Shown here in pieces: positions 22,446 through 33,520 of a DNA stretch of 64,000 bases (position 1 is the first letter of the stretch; each line of letters opens with the position of its first letter). A model generated the notes under the pieces. The model searched no databases. It saw nothing but the letters and a program-made list of their open reading frames with translations, and was not told the origin of the DNA. Both the position numbers and the translations under genes were made by a program. The DNA comes from Boesenbergia rotunda (lineage: Eukaryota > Streptophyta > Magnoliopsida > Zingiberales > Zingiberaceae), in contig JAGFNQ010002306.1 in assembly GCA_024364735.1 (NCBI GenBank), positions 305,515 through 369,514 of the forward strand, in the 5' to 3' direction.

Positions 22446-23247
22446 ATGACTTTGAGAGGAGAAGGTTTCAGCACCAACCATCCACCTTTTTTTGATGGAG
22501 CAGATTTCTAGTACTGGAGAAGCAGGATGGAGTATTACTTGAAAACTGACATTGGCATGTGGTTTTCAGTCAAGGAGGGATTCACTCCTCCAAAGGATGC
22601 TGAGGGCAAGGAGCTTGAGTCATCAAGATAGTCAGCAGAACAAACAAGAAAATGAGAGGCAGATGCCAAGGCAGTGGTCACTCTACAGTGTGGGATGACC
22701 AAGGATCAACTCATTAAGGTTGGTCCCTTCTCAAGTGCCAAAAATTTGTGGAACAAGCTTATAGAGCTACATGAAGGCACTCGAGACTCCCAGATAGCGA
22801 AGAGGTATCTCTTTCTCAACCAACTCCAGAATCTTTCCATGAAAGAAAGTGAAACCGTGAGTGAGCTTCATGGTCGGTTCAAAGAGATTCTTAACGGCTT
22901 GCACTTGATCGATGAGAAGGTCGAGAACCATGACCTCGTAAGGTATGTACTCAAGTCCTTTCTGAGGAATGCCATGTGGTCATCCATGGTGGATGCCTAC
23001 AAGGTATCCAAGGACCTTTCCATTGTAAAATTAGATGATTTCTTTTGTGAAATGGAGCTACATGAGCTTGCTAACAAAGACCTAAAAGAGAAGGGTATTG
23101 CTCTTGTTGTAGGGGACAAAGGAAAGAAGAAGAAGGAAAATAAGAAGGAGAAAGAGGTCTCCTCTTCTTCATCCGAATCCGATGAGGACGGGAGCGATTC
23201 TTCATCAACCGAAATGGCAAACTTTGTGAGAAGAATGATGAGGAAGA
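22446..23247 (+). pseudogene. E1 gag, first part (interrupted by E2)
   Basis: Begins with ATG at 22446. Copia gag features: PPFFDGADF, YWRSRMEYYLKTDIGMWF, VTLQCGMTKDQ, LWNKLIELHEGTRDSQIAKR, LSIVKLDDFFCEMELHE and a Ser/Glu-rich stretch. Three in-frame stops occur early, after GADF (a CAG-to-TAG change relative to E2), in SR*SAEQ (TGG-to-TAG) and in RK*EAD, so it cannot make full-length Gag. The frame runs to 23247, where E2 is inserted with a 5-bp duplication, and resumes in register at 48826. Confidence 0.9.
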
Positions 23248-24239
23248 TGTTAGAACTTGGATGGCTATAGAGGGGGGGGGTGAATGTAGCCAGACACCAA
23301 ATCTTTTGCTCTTTTAGGTTTTCTACACTTGAAGGTTAGCAATAGCGGAAGCAACAAGTAGGAAACAGAAATGCAGAAATCAAAGAACAAACCAAAAACT
23401 CTAACACGAGGATATACAAGGTTCGGGGATAACTTGCCTCTACTCCTTGGCATGCCCGTAAGGTGGGCGATCCCTTGATCGTCGGCAGATCAAGCCTCGA
23501 AATATTCGGATATCAAATGGAACCTCCTTCTCAGTGGAGAAACCTCTCCACAGCAAGTCTCAACAGAGAGATATGAAATGAAAGCACAGAGACAAAACAA
23601 ACTTACAGAGCACAACGAACACACAGAAAGAAACACTTCACCGAGCTCACCTAGCACAACTCTCACGCAAGAGCTCCCCGCTCTTCGTGTCTGCTTGCTG
23701 ATGGACTCGTCAAGCTCTTCTCTGATTCAAGGTGCTCAAGTTGCAGAAGCTTCAAAGAATGCTCAAGAGTATGCTTCAAGGTGCGGGATGAATGAGAGTT
23801 GTCGCAAGAGAGATTCTAAGTTGTTGCTGAAGAAAAGCTCTCTTCTCTTCTTCGCCAGCCAACACTTAACCTGCTGCCCTTCGCCAGGTCACCAGACGCT
23901 CCTCTGCAGCTCACCAGCTGCTCATCTGCAACAGCCCAGCTACCCCTGACCTCTTCTGGACTCTCTCCAGTTGAGCCTCAGGTCAGCTTCCCAGCCGTTC
24001 GCCAGAAGACAGAAGACGTTGTATCCTGCGAAGGAAAATAGCCAAACCTGCCATAGCGAAAGCCTCTGATTGACTCTACTTGAGTAATCCTGAGTTACTT
24101 GCACACTTAGCAGTTGTTTAGCATAGCAAATCAACAGAGAATCAATTATCAGATGATTAGAGCAGATATCAGTAGTGTTCAGAAGGAAATCAGAACGCTA
24201 TCAGAAGTCTGATAGTGTATTTGAATTAAAGTTCAGCTA

Positions 24240-24830
24240 CTGATCGGTCCACAGACAGATCAGAGATGACCCTGATCGGTCACCAGACCGATCAGGGTAA
24301 GCCCTGAACGACCAGGCTTCAGCCTGATTGGTCCACAGTGAGGAACCAACGATTGCGGCCTTCTTTGTGATCGGTCACACTGACCGATCACAGATCGTGG
24401 ATCGGTCACCGGACCTATCCAACATTTGCTGGAGTTTTCTCCAGCTCTCGCAGGCCAAAGGCCCTGATCGGTCACCTGACCGATCAGGTTGTGCCCTGAT
24501 CGGTCTGATGACCGATCAGGATCCATCCTGATCGGTCTGGATGAGGAACTCGCGATATTTAATTGGTCAGCTAGACCGATCAAGATTTCTCACGAAACCT
24601 ACTGACCTCTCCTTGATCGTTCACCAGAACGATCAGAAACCCAATATAAGCATTCTCTTCTCTCCCTGATCGTTCACCAGAACGATCAGGAGCCGAACAG
24701 AAGCATTTGGCTCTCCCTCAGATCATTCTCCAGAACGATCATACTTCTCTGGATCGGTCACCGGACCGATCCACAACAGGGAGTTCGTGCCAACTCCCTG
24801 ATCGGTCTCCAAACCGATCCAGCTTCAACC
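24240..24830. repeat. Palindrome cluster in the E2 3' LTR
   Basis: Many copies of GATCGGTCACCAGACCGATC-like hairpins, plus a GATCGTTCACC...GAACGATC variant subset near 24610-24740. The same cluster is at 47700-48310 in the other LTR. Confidence 0.9.
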
Positions 24831-24954
24831 AAATCCGCCCTAAGTCCAGAGAACAACCTCCCTAGCCTTCTCTGACTCATTCTGGTCCCAGAGAATGAGC
24901 TCATGTGCCCTCTCCGACCAGTACACGCAATGCTCAGTCCCCAGACCAAGACTT

Positions 24955-25125
24955 CGTGACCAGCTTCACTCACCGGGACTTCGTTCAACCTAGCTTCCCT
25001 AGCTCACCAAGGTTTCAGTCACTCGGCTTCACTCACCAAGGTTTCAGTCACCCGGCTTCACTCACCAGGACCCGGCTTCACTCACCGGGGTTTCCGTAAC
25101 CCGGCTTCACTCACTGGGAGTCGTG
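24955..25125. repeat. TTCACTCACCRGG tandem array in the E2 3' LTR
   Basis: About six units containing CGGCTTCACTCACC; the 5' LTR copy (about 48440-48715) has more units. Confidence 0.8.
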
Positions 25126-25225
25126 CCTAGTCCCCAACCAGGACTTAAACCAGACTCATCTTATTAACCTAAACTAAAATCGGTGTCAACACCAAAACAA
25201 CAATCAGGGCCAGACTGCATCAACA

Positions 25226-25245
25226 ATCTCCCCCTTTTTGTTGTT
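25226..25245 (-). other. Polypurine tract of E2
   Basis: The minus strand reads ACAAAAAGGGGGAGAT directly before the LTR terminus TGTTGATG. Confidence 0.85.
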
Positions 25246-25654
25246 TGACAACTCGATTTTAAGTTTAGGTATTTGAAACCAATCGTTTTCAAATTTCACT
25301 ATCGTAGGAGAATCAGAGTCCTCCCCCTACAATAGTTATACTTGTAATCATCCTAAACTTAACTAACCACACTCTCTCCCTTTGTCAAACACCGAAAAGG
25401 GTGTAGATCGGTTGTTAAGTTTGAAATACCTCCCCCTCAACCCAGGGGTCTCTCCCAAAAATAACAAAGGATATGATTAAGAAAGCATATGAACGACATA
25501 TGGTAAAGATAAAGCATGACAGAATATACATATGCGTTATATGAAAATAAATATTAACATCAAAAGCAGAAAGTAGCAGTCATACATAACATCCAGCAGA
25601 CAGTCATACATAACAAATCATGGAAGCATAGTCAAAATCAGAGTACAGACACAA

Positions 25655-27298
25655 TCAACCCTGAGTCGGTGGGTCGTCAGACTGCATGGGATCGTAGGAT
25701 GTGTCATCGTCCGGTAGGAAGCTCCCAGGAGCAGTGCTGCTGGTGGGCGTAAATCCAAGAAATGTAGGCTGGTACGGATGACCAGCTGCCCAAACGCGCC
25801 ACTCCGCAAACCACGCCTCCTGACCAGAACGGATCCTAGAGACGTCGGACTCTATCGTGAGTAATCTGCGGTCGATAGACTGAACCTCAGAGCGGATCTC
25901 CTGTCGCCAAAGCTCGGACACATGTAACTCGTGCTGTATAGCCTGCTCTAGCTCCGCAACCTGCCACCGGAGATCAGGATCCGGCTCGTACCCCTCATGT
26001 GCTGTTGCGGGCGCGTCCTGATGTACAGCCGGAGTTGCTGGTACCTGAACGTGGGCGGCCCGTGGTAACTCTCCTAACCCCCTCCCATCCTTCCATAAAA
26101 GGCCCTGGTCCTGAGGTCTGACAATGATGCCAGACTTGGCAAACACGCATTTACCAAGTCGACAATCCTGCCGAACCATGGGCACGGTCCTGCCCTTGGT
26201 CACATCTATACCGACCGTCTGAAGCCAGTCAGTAATGATATGCCCAAAAGGCATGTAGACGGTGCGACGGCTGGGCTCTCTATAGGAGATGATGGACTCG
26301 AAGATACTCACCATGATATCAAAATCTAACTGTCGGTGCATCCCATAGAGCATCAGATAGTGGAATGGGTGGATCTCAGCAAGAGGTTTTGAAGTTATGG
26401 GCAAAATGCATTGGGTGATGATCTTGAAAAGAATATAATCTACAGGAGATAATCTGAGGGCAGCAAAAGTAGGGAAGTCACTGTCAATCGCATCGAGACC
26501 ATCCGGCCTGGGGTGGCCAAAAAAGTACTCGTAAATGGAATCTGGGGTGACATCTAAGAATGAAACTGGTAAACGGGCTGGAAGGGTAGGAAACAGGGAA
26601 AAACTATTCGGTGAACGCCAAAAGCCCAAATACTCTGAGAAAATAGAGTAAGTAAAATCTAGGTCTTTCTTGGCCACCCGGGTAGTGTACGCATGAATGC
26701 CAACAGTGGAATAAAGATTGTTATAGAATTCGGAGACCAAGTCGACATTGATCTCGCGTTCCATAAAATGGAAAGACTCCATATTATAGAATTCGATGAT
26801 CTGTTTGACCGTGGGACAATTTTCGTAGACAAAAGATCTATCTACGTTACGACAAGGGAGAGGCTTAAAGGTAGTGTTGAGGAACTTCTGCTCGAAGTAG
26901 GAACTCACAAATCTAGAACTACCAGAGGGTTGGGGTCTTTGGGAGGGTCTAGATGATGATGAATCCTTCCGCTTTGAAGTCCCCTCGGTAGGTTCTTTGC
27001 CTTTGGAAGATTTCCTAAGGGTTAGAATAAGAGGTCACAGCACAAATATGGAACATTGATCACATGAACATAATTAGTGAGGTTTGATCAAGTGAACAAA
27101 TGAAAACAAGAGTCACGGCACACAAGTTGAATGGACAAAAAAAAAATCATGGCACACAACCATTTGATAAGGGAAGGCCATGGCAAAGGATGATAAGAAC
27201 ACACCACAAGTTGAAATAACATGGTTAGCAAGAAAAACATGACTTATGAAGTAATCAGCAAGATAAAATTGACAACAAAATGCTTACTTAGGTGCCAT
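25655..27298 (-). CDS. E2 ORF3: spliced 456-residue protein (env-like position)
   Basis: Lies between RNase H and the 3' LTR, where Sireviruses carry an extra or envelope-like gene. Exon 1 is 27298-27288 (M-A-P-K split after AA), the intron is 27287-27015 (273 bp; donor AA|GTAAGC, acceptor CCCTTAG|GAAA), and exon 2 is 27014-25655. Joined length is 1371 bases, a whole number of codons with a single terminal stop. The start context is GCCACCATGG. The N-terminus is Lys/Ser-rich (KSSKGKEPTEG, KRKDSSSS), then a globular region with EFYNNLYSTVGIHAY, SEYLGFWRSP and FHYLMLYGMHR. This recalls the plant-transposon-protein domain found in many plant retroelements (family link is an inference). Then a Pro/Ala linker, a likely coiled coil (RWQVAELEQAIQHEL ... 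IDRRLLTIESDVSRI) and an acidic tail. No membrane segment is evident. Its function is unknown. Confidence 0.75.
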
Positions 27299-27540
27299 GG
27301 TGGCTGGAGAGGGTCCTGACAGTCTTGAAGAAGAAAACCGAGAGAGCACAAAAGACTTGCGCAGGAAGAAGAAGAGGAGCTCGGGGAGAAAGCTTGCGCA
27401 GGCAAAGAGCTCACAAGGAGCTGGAAAACTTCACAGAGACTCTCACAGGTTGCGCACGAAGAGGAAGATGAGTGAGTTTCGGGCGGCTAGGGTTAGAGGT
27501 GTAAGAGGGAGATGGAGTTAATAGGTTGGTGGACCAATCC
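27299..27540 (-). promoter_or_regulatory. Pyrimidine-rich leader upstream of E2 ORF3
   Basis: On the minus strand, the about 240 bases before the ORF3 start are CT-rich without a coding frame, including CTCTAACCCTAGCC, a telo-box-like word seen in plant housekeeping promoters and leaders. Together with the ideal Kozak start and the intron, this looks like the 5' end of an independent transcript; no start site is proven. Confidence 0.45.
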
Positions 27541-28010
27541 ACCGACCAAATTTATTACGGTAGATCGGATCCACCGTCCGATCTTCGGATGTCCAGACCG
27601 ATCAGGGAACATCCTGATTGGTCTGGTTGCCCTCTGATCGGACCGGTGACCGATCAGGGAGGTCCCTGATCGGTCCGCGGATCGATCAGAGATCGAACAG
27701 AAGGTTTGTGAATATTTGTGAACCTCCTGATCGGTCTGTGGATCGATCAGGCAACATCTGATCGGTTGGTAGACCGATCAGGTCGAGGACAGACGGATTT
27801 CTCGCAGATTTGCTTGTTCGGTCATCATGACCGATCAGGCCAACCCCTGATCGGTCCGGTGACCGATCAGTGAGGTCCCTGATCGGTCTGTGGATCAATC
27901 AGGAACCGAACAGATTAGTCGAGGTTCTGTGAGCTCACTGATCGGTCTATGGACCGATCAACCCACTCCTGATCAGTCTATGGACCGATCAGATATCAGA
28001 AATTTTCTGA
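27541..28010. repeat. Palindrome cluster upstream of E2 ORF3
   Basis: About ten hairpin-capable copies of GATCGGTC N4 GACCGATC and close variants, spaced roughly 30-60 bp. It is the same motif family as in the X-family LTRs but lies in the internal non-coding segment. Confidence 0.88.
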
Positions 28011-28543
28011 TATGTGATAGAACTTGCAGTTTCAGACCTTCTTTCGAGTTCTGAGACGATTTGATGTAAATTTATTGATTGTGGGGGTGTTCTCTCATCT
28101 AGAATTGATCCCTTAACAAGAATCAAGAGTCCTTATGGATTTAACAACCTCTCCGTTGTAAAAACAAACTCCCAACCAAGTGAAGTCAAAATCAATCCAA
28201 ACATCCATCTAATTTGAAACAAGTTTGTATCAATAACACAACTCCAATCAAGTTTCCTTAATTGAAATGTCCAAGTATGCTCATGGAGCCAAATACACAT
28301 GTATTATGCATTGGTTTTCCCCATACTTGGTCAACTTAATGATTTTTGTCTCGTCAACCTAATTTCTCAAGGGATGCATGAACATTTTGAGTAATTAGGT
28401 TGATCCTAGCATCTCACCCCATTTCTAGCAAACAAAAAATATTTTGTTAAACTTTATAATTTGTGTGAGATGTCCCCAAGTTGCCCAATAATTGTTACCC
28501 AACAATTTGAAATGATCATGAAGGGTTTTGTTCTTTTTCAATC
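28011..28543. other. Non-coding segment of E2 between RNase H and the palindrome cluster
   Basis: AT-rich with no supportable frame, following the pol stop on the minus strand. Confidence 0.6.
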
Positions 28544-29550
28544 CTATGAAGCACGACACATTCCCAACTCCCTTCGTAAGAAACTAAATTTATTCTCGGG
28601 GAGTGGTTTAGTAAAAATGTCTGCTAGGTTCGATTTTGACTCTACATGTGAGAGTACAATATCTCCTCTAGCAACATGATCCCTAATGAAGTGGTGACGC
28701 ACTTCAATGTGCTTGGTCCTAGAATGATGGACTGGATTTTTTGTAAGGTTTATCGTGCTTATGTTGTCACACAACACTTGCACACCCATGTAGGTTAATC
28801 CATAGTCCTCTAGTGTATGTATCATCCACAACAATTGTGATACACTCTCTCCCATGGCGATATATTCTGTCCCGGTCGTGGAGAGAGCAACACAATGTTG
28901 CTTCCGACTTGACCAACTCACTAATGATGATCCTAAGAATTGCCAACCCCCACTAGTGCTCTTCCGATCCAACTTGCACCCAGCAAAGTCGGAATCGGTG
29001 TAGCCAATTAAGTCAAATGACTCGGTACGGGGGTACCAAAGATAGACTCCAATTGTGCCCTTAAGGTATCTCAAAAGTCTTTTAACGGCAATCAAGTGAG
29101 ATTCCTTGACACAGACTTGGTATCTAGCGCACATACCCACACCGAAAAGAATATCAGGGCGACTAGCTGTGAGGTATAGCAGACTACCTATTATGCTTCG
29201 GTATTGGGTTAGGTCAACAGACTTACTACTCTCATCATTGTCTAATTGTGTGTTTGTCGCTATAGGAGTGGTTACCTCTTTAGAGTCACTCATATTAAAT
29301 TTCTTGAGCATCTCTTGAGTGTATTTTGATTGGTGCACATGGATTCCATCTCGAGTTTGTTTGATTTCAAGTCCAAGGAAGAAGGTCAATTCTCCCACTA
29401 GACTCATCTCAAATTCACTCTCCATGTGTCCAATGAACTCATTCAAATAGCCCTTGTTGTTGGAGCCACAAATTATATCATCGACATATACTTGGGCTAC
29501 AAATATATTGTCACCATCTCTTCATAGAAATAGTGTAGGGTCTATTTGTC
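28544..29550 (-). pseudogene. E2 pol: reverse-transcriptase end and RNase H
   Basis: The open minus-strand frame from 29446 encodes the later reverse transcriptase (GELTFFLGLEIKQTRDGIHV, YRSIIGSLLYLTASRPDI) and copia RNase H (DLIGYTDSDFAGCKLDRKST, SSRKQHCVALSTTGTEYIA, FIRDHVARGDIVLSHVES, ADIFTKPLPE), ending MCRAS-stop at 28544. Just upstream the polymerase core (VYVDDI region, about 29470-29510) is present, but a stop near 29522 and a frame shift near 29660 separate it from the preceding frame. Confidence 0.93.
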
Positions 29551-29553
29551 CTC

Positions 29554-30717
29554 TCACAAAGCCTTTTTCAATGAGAAATGTCGACAACCGCTCATACCAA
29601 GTCTGAGGTGCTTGTTTAAGGCCGTAAAGCGCCTTCTTGAGCTTGAACACGTGGTTTGGAAATTCGAAATTCTCAAACCCGGAGGTTGTTCAACATAGAC
29701 CTCTTCTCTTATAAAACCATTTAAGAAAGTCGATTTAACATTCATTTGATAAAGTTTGAAACCTCTATGTGCTGCAAATGCAAGCATCAATCGAATGGAT
29801 TCTAATCGTGCCACGGGAGCATAGGTCTCATCATAATCTAGGCCTTCAACTTGACTATAGCCCTTGGCTACCAAGCGTGCCTTGTTTCTTACGATTTCTC
29901 TCTTATGGTTCAATTTATTTTTGAAGACCCATTTGGTTCCAATAATGGTGGTCTTCTTAGGTCTAGGAACTAAGTCCCAAAATTGGCTTCTCTCAAATTG
30001 ACCTAATTTATCTTGCATAGCAATAATCCAATCGGGATCATGCAATGCCTCATCAATTTTCGTAGGTTCAATTTCTGAAATTAGGGCAACCTCATTAGCC
30101 TCATTCCTAAAGAATGATCTAGTTCTAACCCCATGGTGGATATCTCCAACAATTTGGTCTTGGGGATGACTAGAGGCTAACCTAGTTTGCCTTGGTGTTG
30201 GAGGTGCTTCTTGGATGGTGTCACTAGACACAAGCACAGCCTCAGGGTTTGGCTGAGTTTCATGTTGTCTAGGCTCACTGTCATTAGATTCATCAGCATC
30301 ATCTCCAACACTCGGACTCTCATTCAAACTTAGTTTTCTAAGTTCGAATTGAACTCCTTCTACATCTTCTGATTGATCAATTGCTTTTGGAATTTCTTCA
30401 AAAACAACATCAAAAGATTCTTCGACCAATCTAGACTTTTTGTTGTAGACTCGGTAAGCTTTGCTGACAAGAGAATACCCGACCAGTATCCCTTCATCAG
30501 CTTTTGCTATGAACTTTCCAAGATGGTCCTTGGTGTTTAGAATAAACACCTTACACCCAAACACCCTTAGATGTTTAACTGTAGGTGGTTTTCCAAACCA
30601 AAGTTCGTGAGGAGTCTTTCCTAAAAATCTATGTATGAGGACTCGGTTTTGCACGTAGCAAGCTGTGTTCACAGCTTCAGCCCATAAGTAACTCGATAAA
30701 GAGTACTCATTGAACAT
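29554..30717 (-). pseudogene. E2 pol: integrase C-terminus and reverse-transcriptase N-terminus
   Basis: Contains SYLWAEAVNTACYVQNRVLI, TPHELWFGKPPTVKHLRVFG and ILVGYSLVSKAYRVYN (integrase C-terminal region), an acidic linker, then the copia polymerase opening: DPDWIIAMQDKLGQF, TKWVFKNKL, ARLVAKGYSQVEGLDYDETY and GFKLYQMNVKSTFLNG (the usual D of this motif is N here). After VEQPPG the frame is lost. The first residue of this open frame lacks an initiator role; pol would be a polyprotein. Confidence 0.92.
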
Positions 30718-31677
30718 GTTTCGTGCAGCCTCTTGTAAGACTCAGTTCTTCCTCTCTACAACACCATTTTGCTGTTGTGTTCTAGGAGTGGAGAACTAAT
30801 GTCTATATCCTCTCTCTTGACAAAATTCTAAAAATCTTTGGTTTTGGAATTCTCCTCCATGATCACTCCTAATTGTTTTAATTATTGTTGATTTTTCATT
30901 TTCAATTCTTCTACAAAATGAAATAAAAATATCTAGGGTTTGATCCTTATATTTTAGAAAATAGGTCCAAGTATATCTAGTAAAATCATCAATGATTATA
31001 AAACAATACCTACTACCATTCAAAGATATAATTGTACTACAATCAAATAAATCCATGTGTATAAATCTAAAGTGGTAGAAGTACTTACAGCACTTTTACC
31101 TTTGTGTGAAGATTTCATTTGCTTACCCATTTGACATGCATCACAAAGCTTGTCCTTTTCGTACTTGATGCTTGGTAAGCCACGAACTAGTCCCTTGTTG
31201 GCCAATTTCCGGATGTTCTTCATGTTCACATGTGCCAATCTCCGATGCCAAAGGGTGGACTCATCTTCTCTTGACATGAAACACTTAACAGAAGCATTAA
31301 TAACACTTTTAAAAGAAACTTGATAAATGTTATCTATCCTTGTGCCTACTAGTATCGTGTCAAGTGTGTCATTTTGTTTAACTAGACATTGACTTGAATG
31401 AAAATCAATTGTGTAACCCGCATCACACAATTGACTGACACTTGGGAGATTAAATGTCATCCCCTTGACTAGAAGGACATTTTTAATTCTAAGACATTCG
31501 GATATTTGAATGTCTCCTATCCCTACAACCTTAAGGCTACCATTGTTACCAAAAGATACATTACCTCTATTTTTTGCTTTGAAGGGTAGTGAATAAAGAT
31601 CTATCACCGGTCATATGTTTGGAGCACCCACTATCAACGAACCAAGTTGATAGATGCTCCCCCTCAATCAAAGCCTA
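30718..31677 (-). pseudogene. E2 pol: protease and integrase core
   Basis: From the UAG at 31675-31677, the frame reads through STWFVDSGCSKHMTGD (aspartic protease, D-S-G active site), then GMTFNLPSVSQLCDAG, the gag-pre-integrase zinc region LWHRRLAHVNMKNIRKLA ... LCDACQMGKQ, and the integrase core (MDLFDCSTI, SRYCFIIIDDFTRYTW, TIRSDHGGEFQNQ). A frame shift near 31056 and another at about 30796 break it. Confidence 0.9.
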
Positions 31678-32659
31678 TACAATACGAAAAATAGAAGATT
31701 TAGGTACTCAAATCTTGGGACCTAAAGCATCTACAATGCATGACTTAGGCACCCATGCCTTGACCACTTTCTTTTGAACCCTAGAAGTCTTAGGTGATCT
31801 AACATGAGTCCTAGACATCAAGGAAACAAAAGTCGGTTCTTTAGGTCAGTAACCTATACCGGCCTTGTTGTAAACCGCCCTTTGTGCATTTAAGATTATA
31901 TCCAAAGTCTTAGAGCTAGTTGAGAATTTCTCAAGAAGGCTCTTGAGTCTCTCAACCTCACCCTTCAAGACTTTGTTTTCATCTTCTAAGACTTCTACAT
32001 GAAAATCATCAAGATCCTTATCCTTAGAGGATTTCAATTGTTCTACTTCTACTTTTAATGATTTAACCTTTCCTTTAGATTTCTTTAACAAACTAGTTAA
32101 ACATGCAATAGTTCTATAACGTTTGTCTAATTCGGGAGAAATTACCTCTTCATCATTCGAAGATGATGAAGCCGCGTTTGATGAGTCCATGGATTCATCA
32201 CTGTTCTCTTCATCTTCAATAGCCATGAGAGCTACATGGCGAGTACTCTTTGTTGGATCGAGAAAACCGATAGAGGGGGGGTGAATATCGGAAAACTTTC
32301 GGATTTGAGTAAGAGTAGGTACGCAGCGGAAATTAAAAAATAAGACACAGAGACACAGTCGATTTACTTGGTTCGGAGCCTGTGTCGACTCCTACTCCAA
32401 GGCCCACGGTCGTTGACCGTTTACTTTGGGCAATTCTATATAGGCGCAAAAAGTTTTATAGAATTTAATTACAAAGATAAGTGCAGTAAATAATAAGAAC
32501 GCTCTTTTTTTACCGACGTCCGGAGTAGATCAACTTTTTCGGAGCAGCGGGACGTCGTCGGCTCGAGTTGGAGAGTGTCCGGAGCAAGGCACGAGCGTAG
32601 AAGAGCTTTGAGGCGTTGAGTGAACAGTTGTATGAAGCCTGGGGTCGAGGGCCCTTTAT

Positions 32660-32990
32660 ATAGGGCCTGGGGGCGCCCGGGACGTCGGGGGCGCCCCCCA
32701 CGTGGCCTCTGATCCGCAGAGCTCTCGGTCGCGTCTGATCCTCTGGATCCGCTTTGACCGGGGCGCCCGGAGCGCTCGGGGCGCCCGCATTGACCGGTCA
32801 AAGTTTATCTTCACGGCTTCGCAAGGGCGCGCTTCGGCAGCTGGCAGTGGGGGCGCCCGCGACAGGCGGGGTGCCCGGAGCATCCAGGGCGCCCCGAATC
32901 TAGCTGTCGAGGCGCTTTGAGGTGTGTTTTCACTTCTTGCAGACTTGGGTTGACCTTGGGGGCGCCCGGATCATCCGGGGCGCCCTGCTC
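32660..32990. repeat. GGGCGCCC palindrome cluster in Z
   Basis: Repeated GGGGCGCCCGGA and CGGGGCGCCC pairs forming nested hairpins, e.g. around 32668-32698, 32758-32785, 32850-32893 and 32959-32987. Much more GC-rich than the flanks. Confidence 0.85.
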
Positions 32991-33270
32991 AGCTTCTGCC
33001 TCACTCCTTTGAGGCTCTCTGAGCTGCAGATACTCAGTCCTTCGATCCTGCATCCAGGGTTAGTCCAAATAGCAATTATATTATTCTTTTATACAGCCTT
33101 AGCTGTCTTGGTTCTGACTTTGGTCTCCAAAATGGAGCCCTAGGTCGAACCGACGCCTACTGTTCCCTCGACGGCGAACGCGTCCTCACCTACTCCTCTC
33201 GGGAGAATTTACCTGATGCCAACCGCTCCTTTGGTTGGACTTTTGCCTGACGGTCCTTTGTCAGGTCTTG

Positions 33271-33520
33271 GATACTGGCAGTCCTTCGCCAGTTGCCTAA
33301 CAGTCCTTCGCTAGGGCTTTGATACTGGCAGTCCTTCGCCAGTTGCCTAGCAGTCCTTCGCTAGGGCTTTGCTACTGGCAGTCCTTCGCCAGTTGCCTAG
33401 CAGTCCTTCGCTAGGGCTTTGCTACTGGCAGTCTTTCGCCAGTTGCCTAGCTTTCCTTCGCTAGGACTTTGCTACTGGTAGTCCTTCGCCAGTTGCCTAG
33501 CTTTCCTTCGCTAGGACTTT
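33271..33520. repeat. Five-unit 50-bp tandem array in Z
   Basis: Units start at 33271, 33321, 33371, 33421 and 33471, each with ACTGGCAGTCCTTCGCCAGTT and TCCTTCGCTAGG. The unit itself contains short inverted words (CTGGC...GCCAG). Confidence 0.92.

Larger units (their letters stand above)
23248..25225 (-). repeat. 3' LTR of E2
   Basis: 1978 bp, TGTTAGAAC to CATCAACA. Its partner is 34706-35032 plus 47038-48820 (2110 bp). They align along their whole length with scattered substitutions; much of the length difference lies in a tandem array. Contains a G-tract block near 23268-23286, the palindrome cluster at about 24240-24830 and a TTCACTCACC array at about 24955-25120. Confidence 0.92.

Noticed and set aside
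24240..24830. Regularly spaced repeats that could suggest a CRISPR array
   Set aside because: Plant retrotransposon LTR; repeats are variable palindromes with irregular spacing and no cas genes.
26693..26956. Plus-strand frame opposite E2 ORF3
   Set aside because: Antisense shadow of the ORF3 exon.
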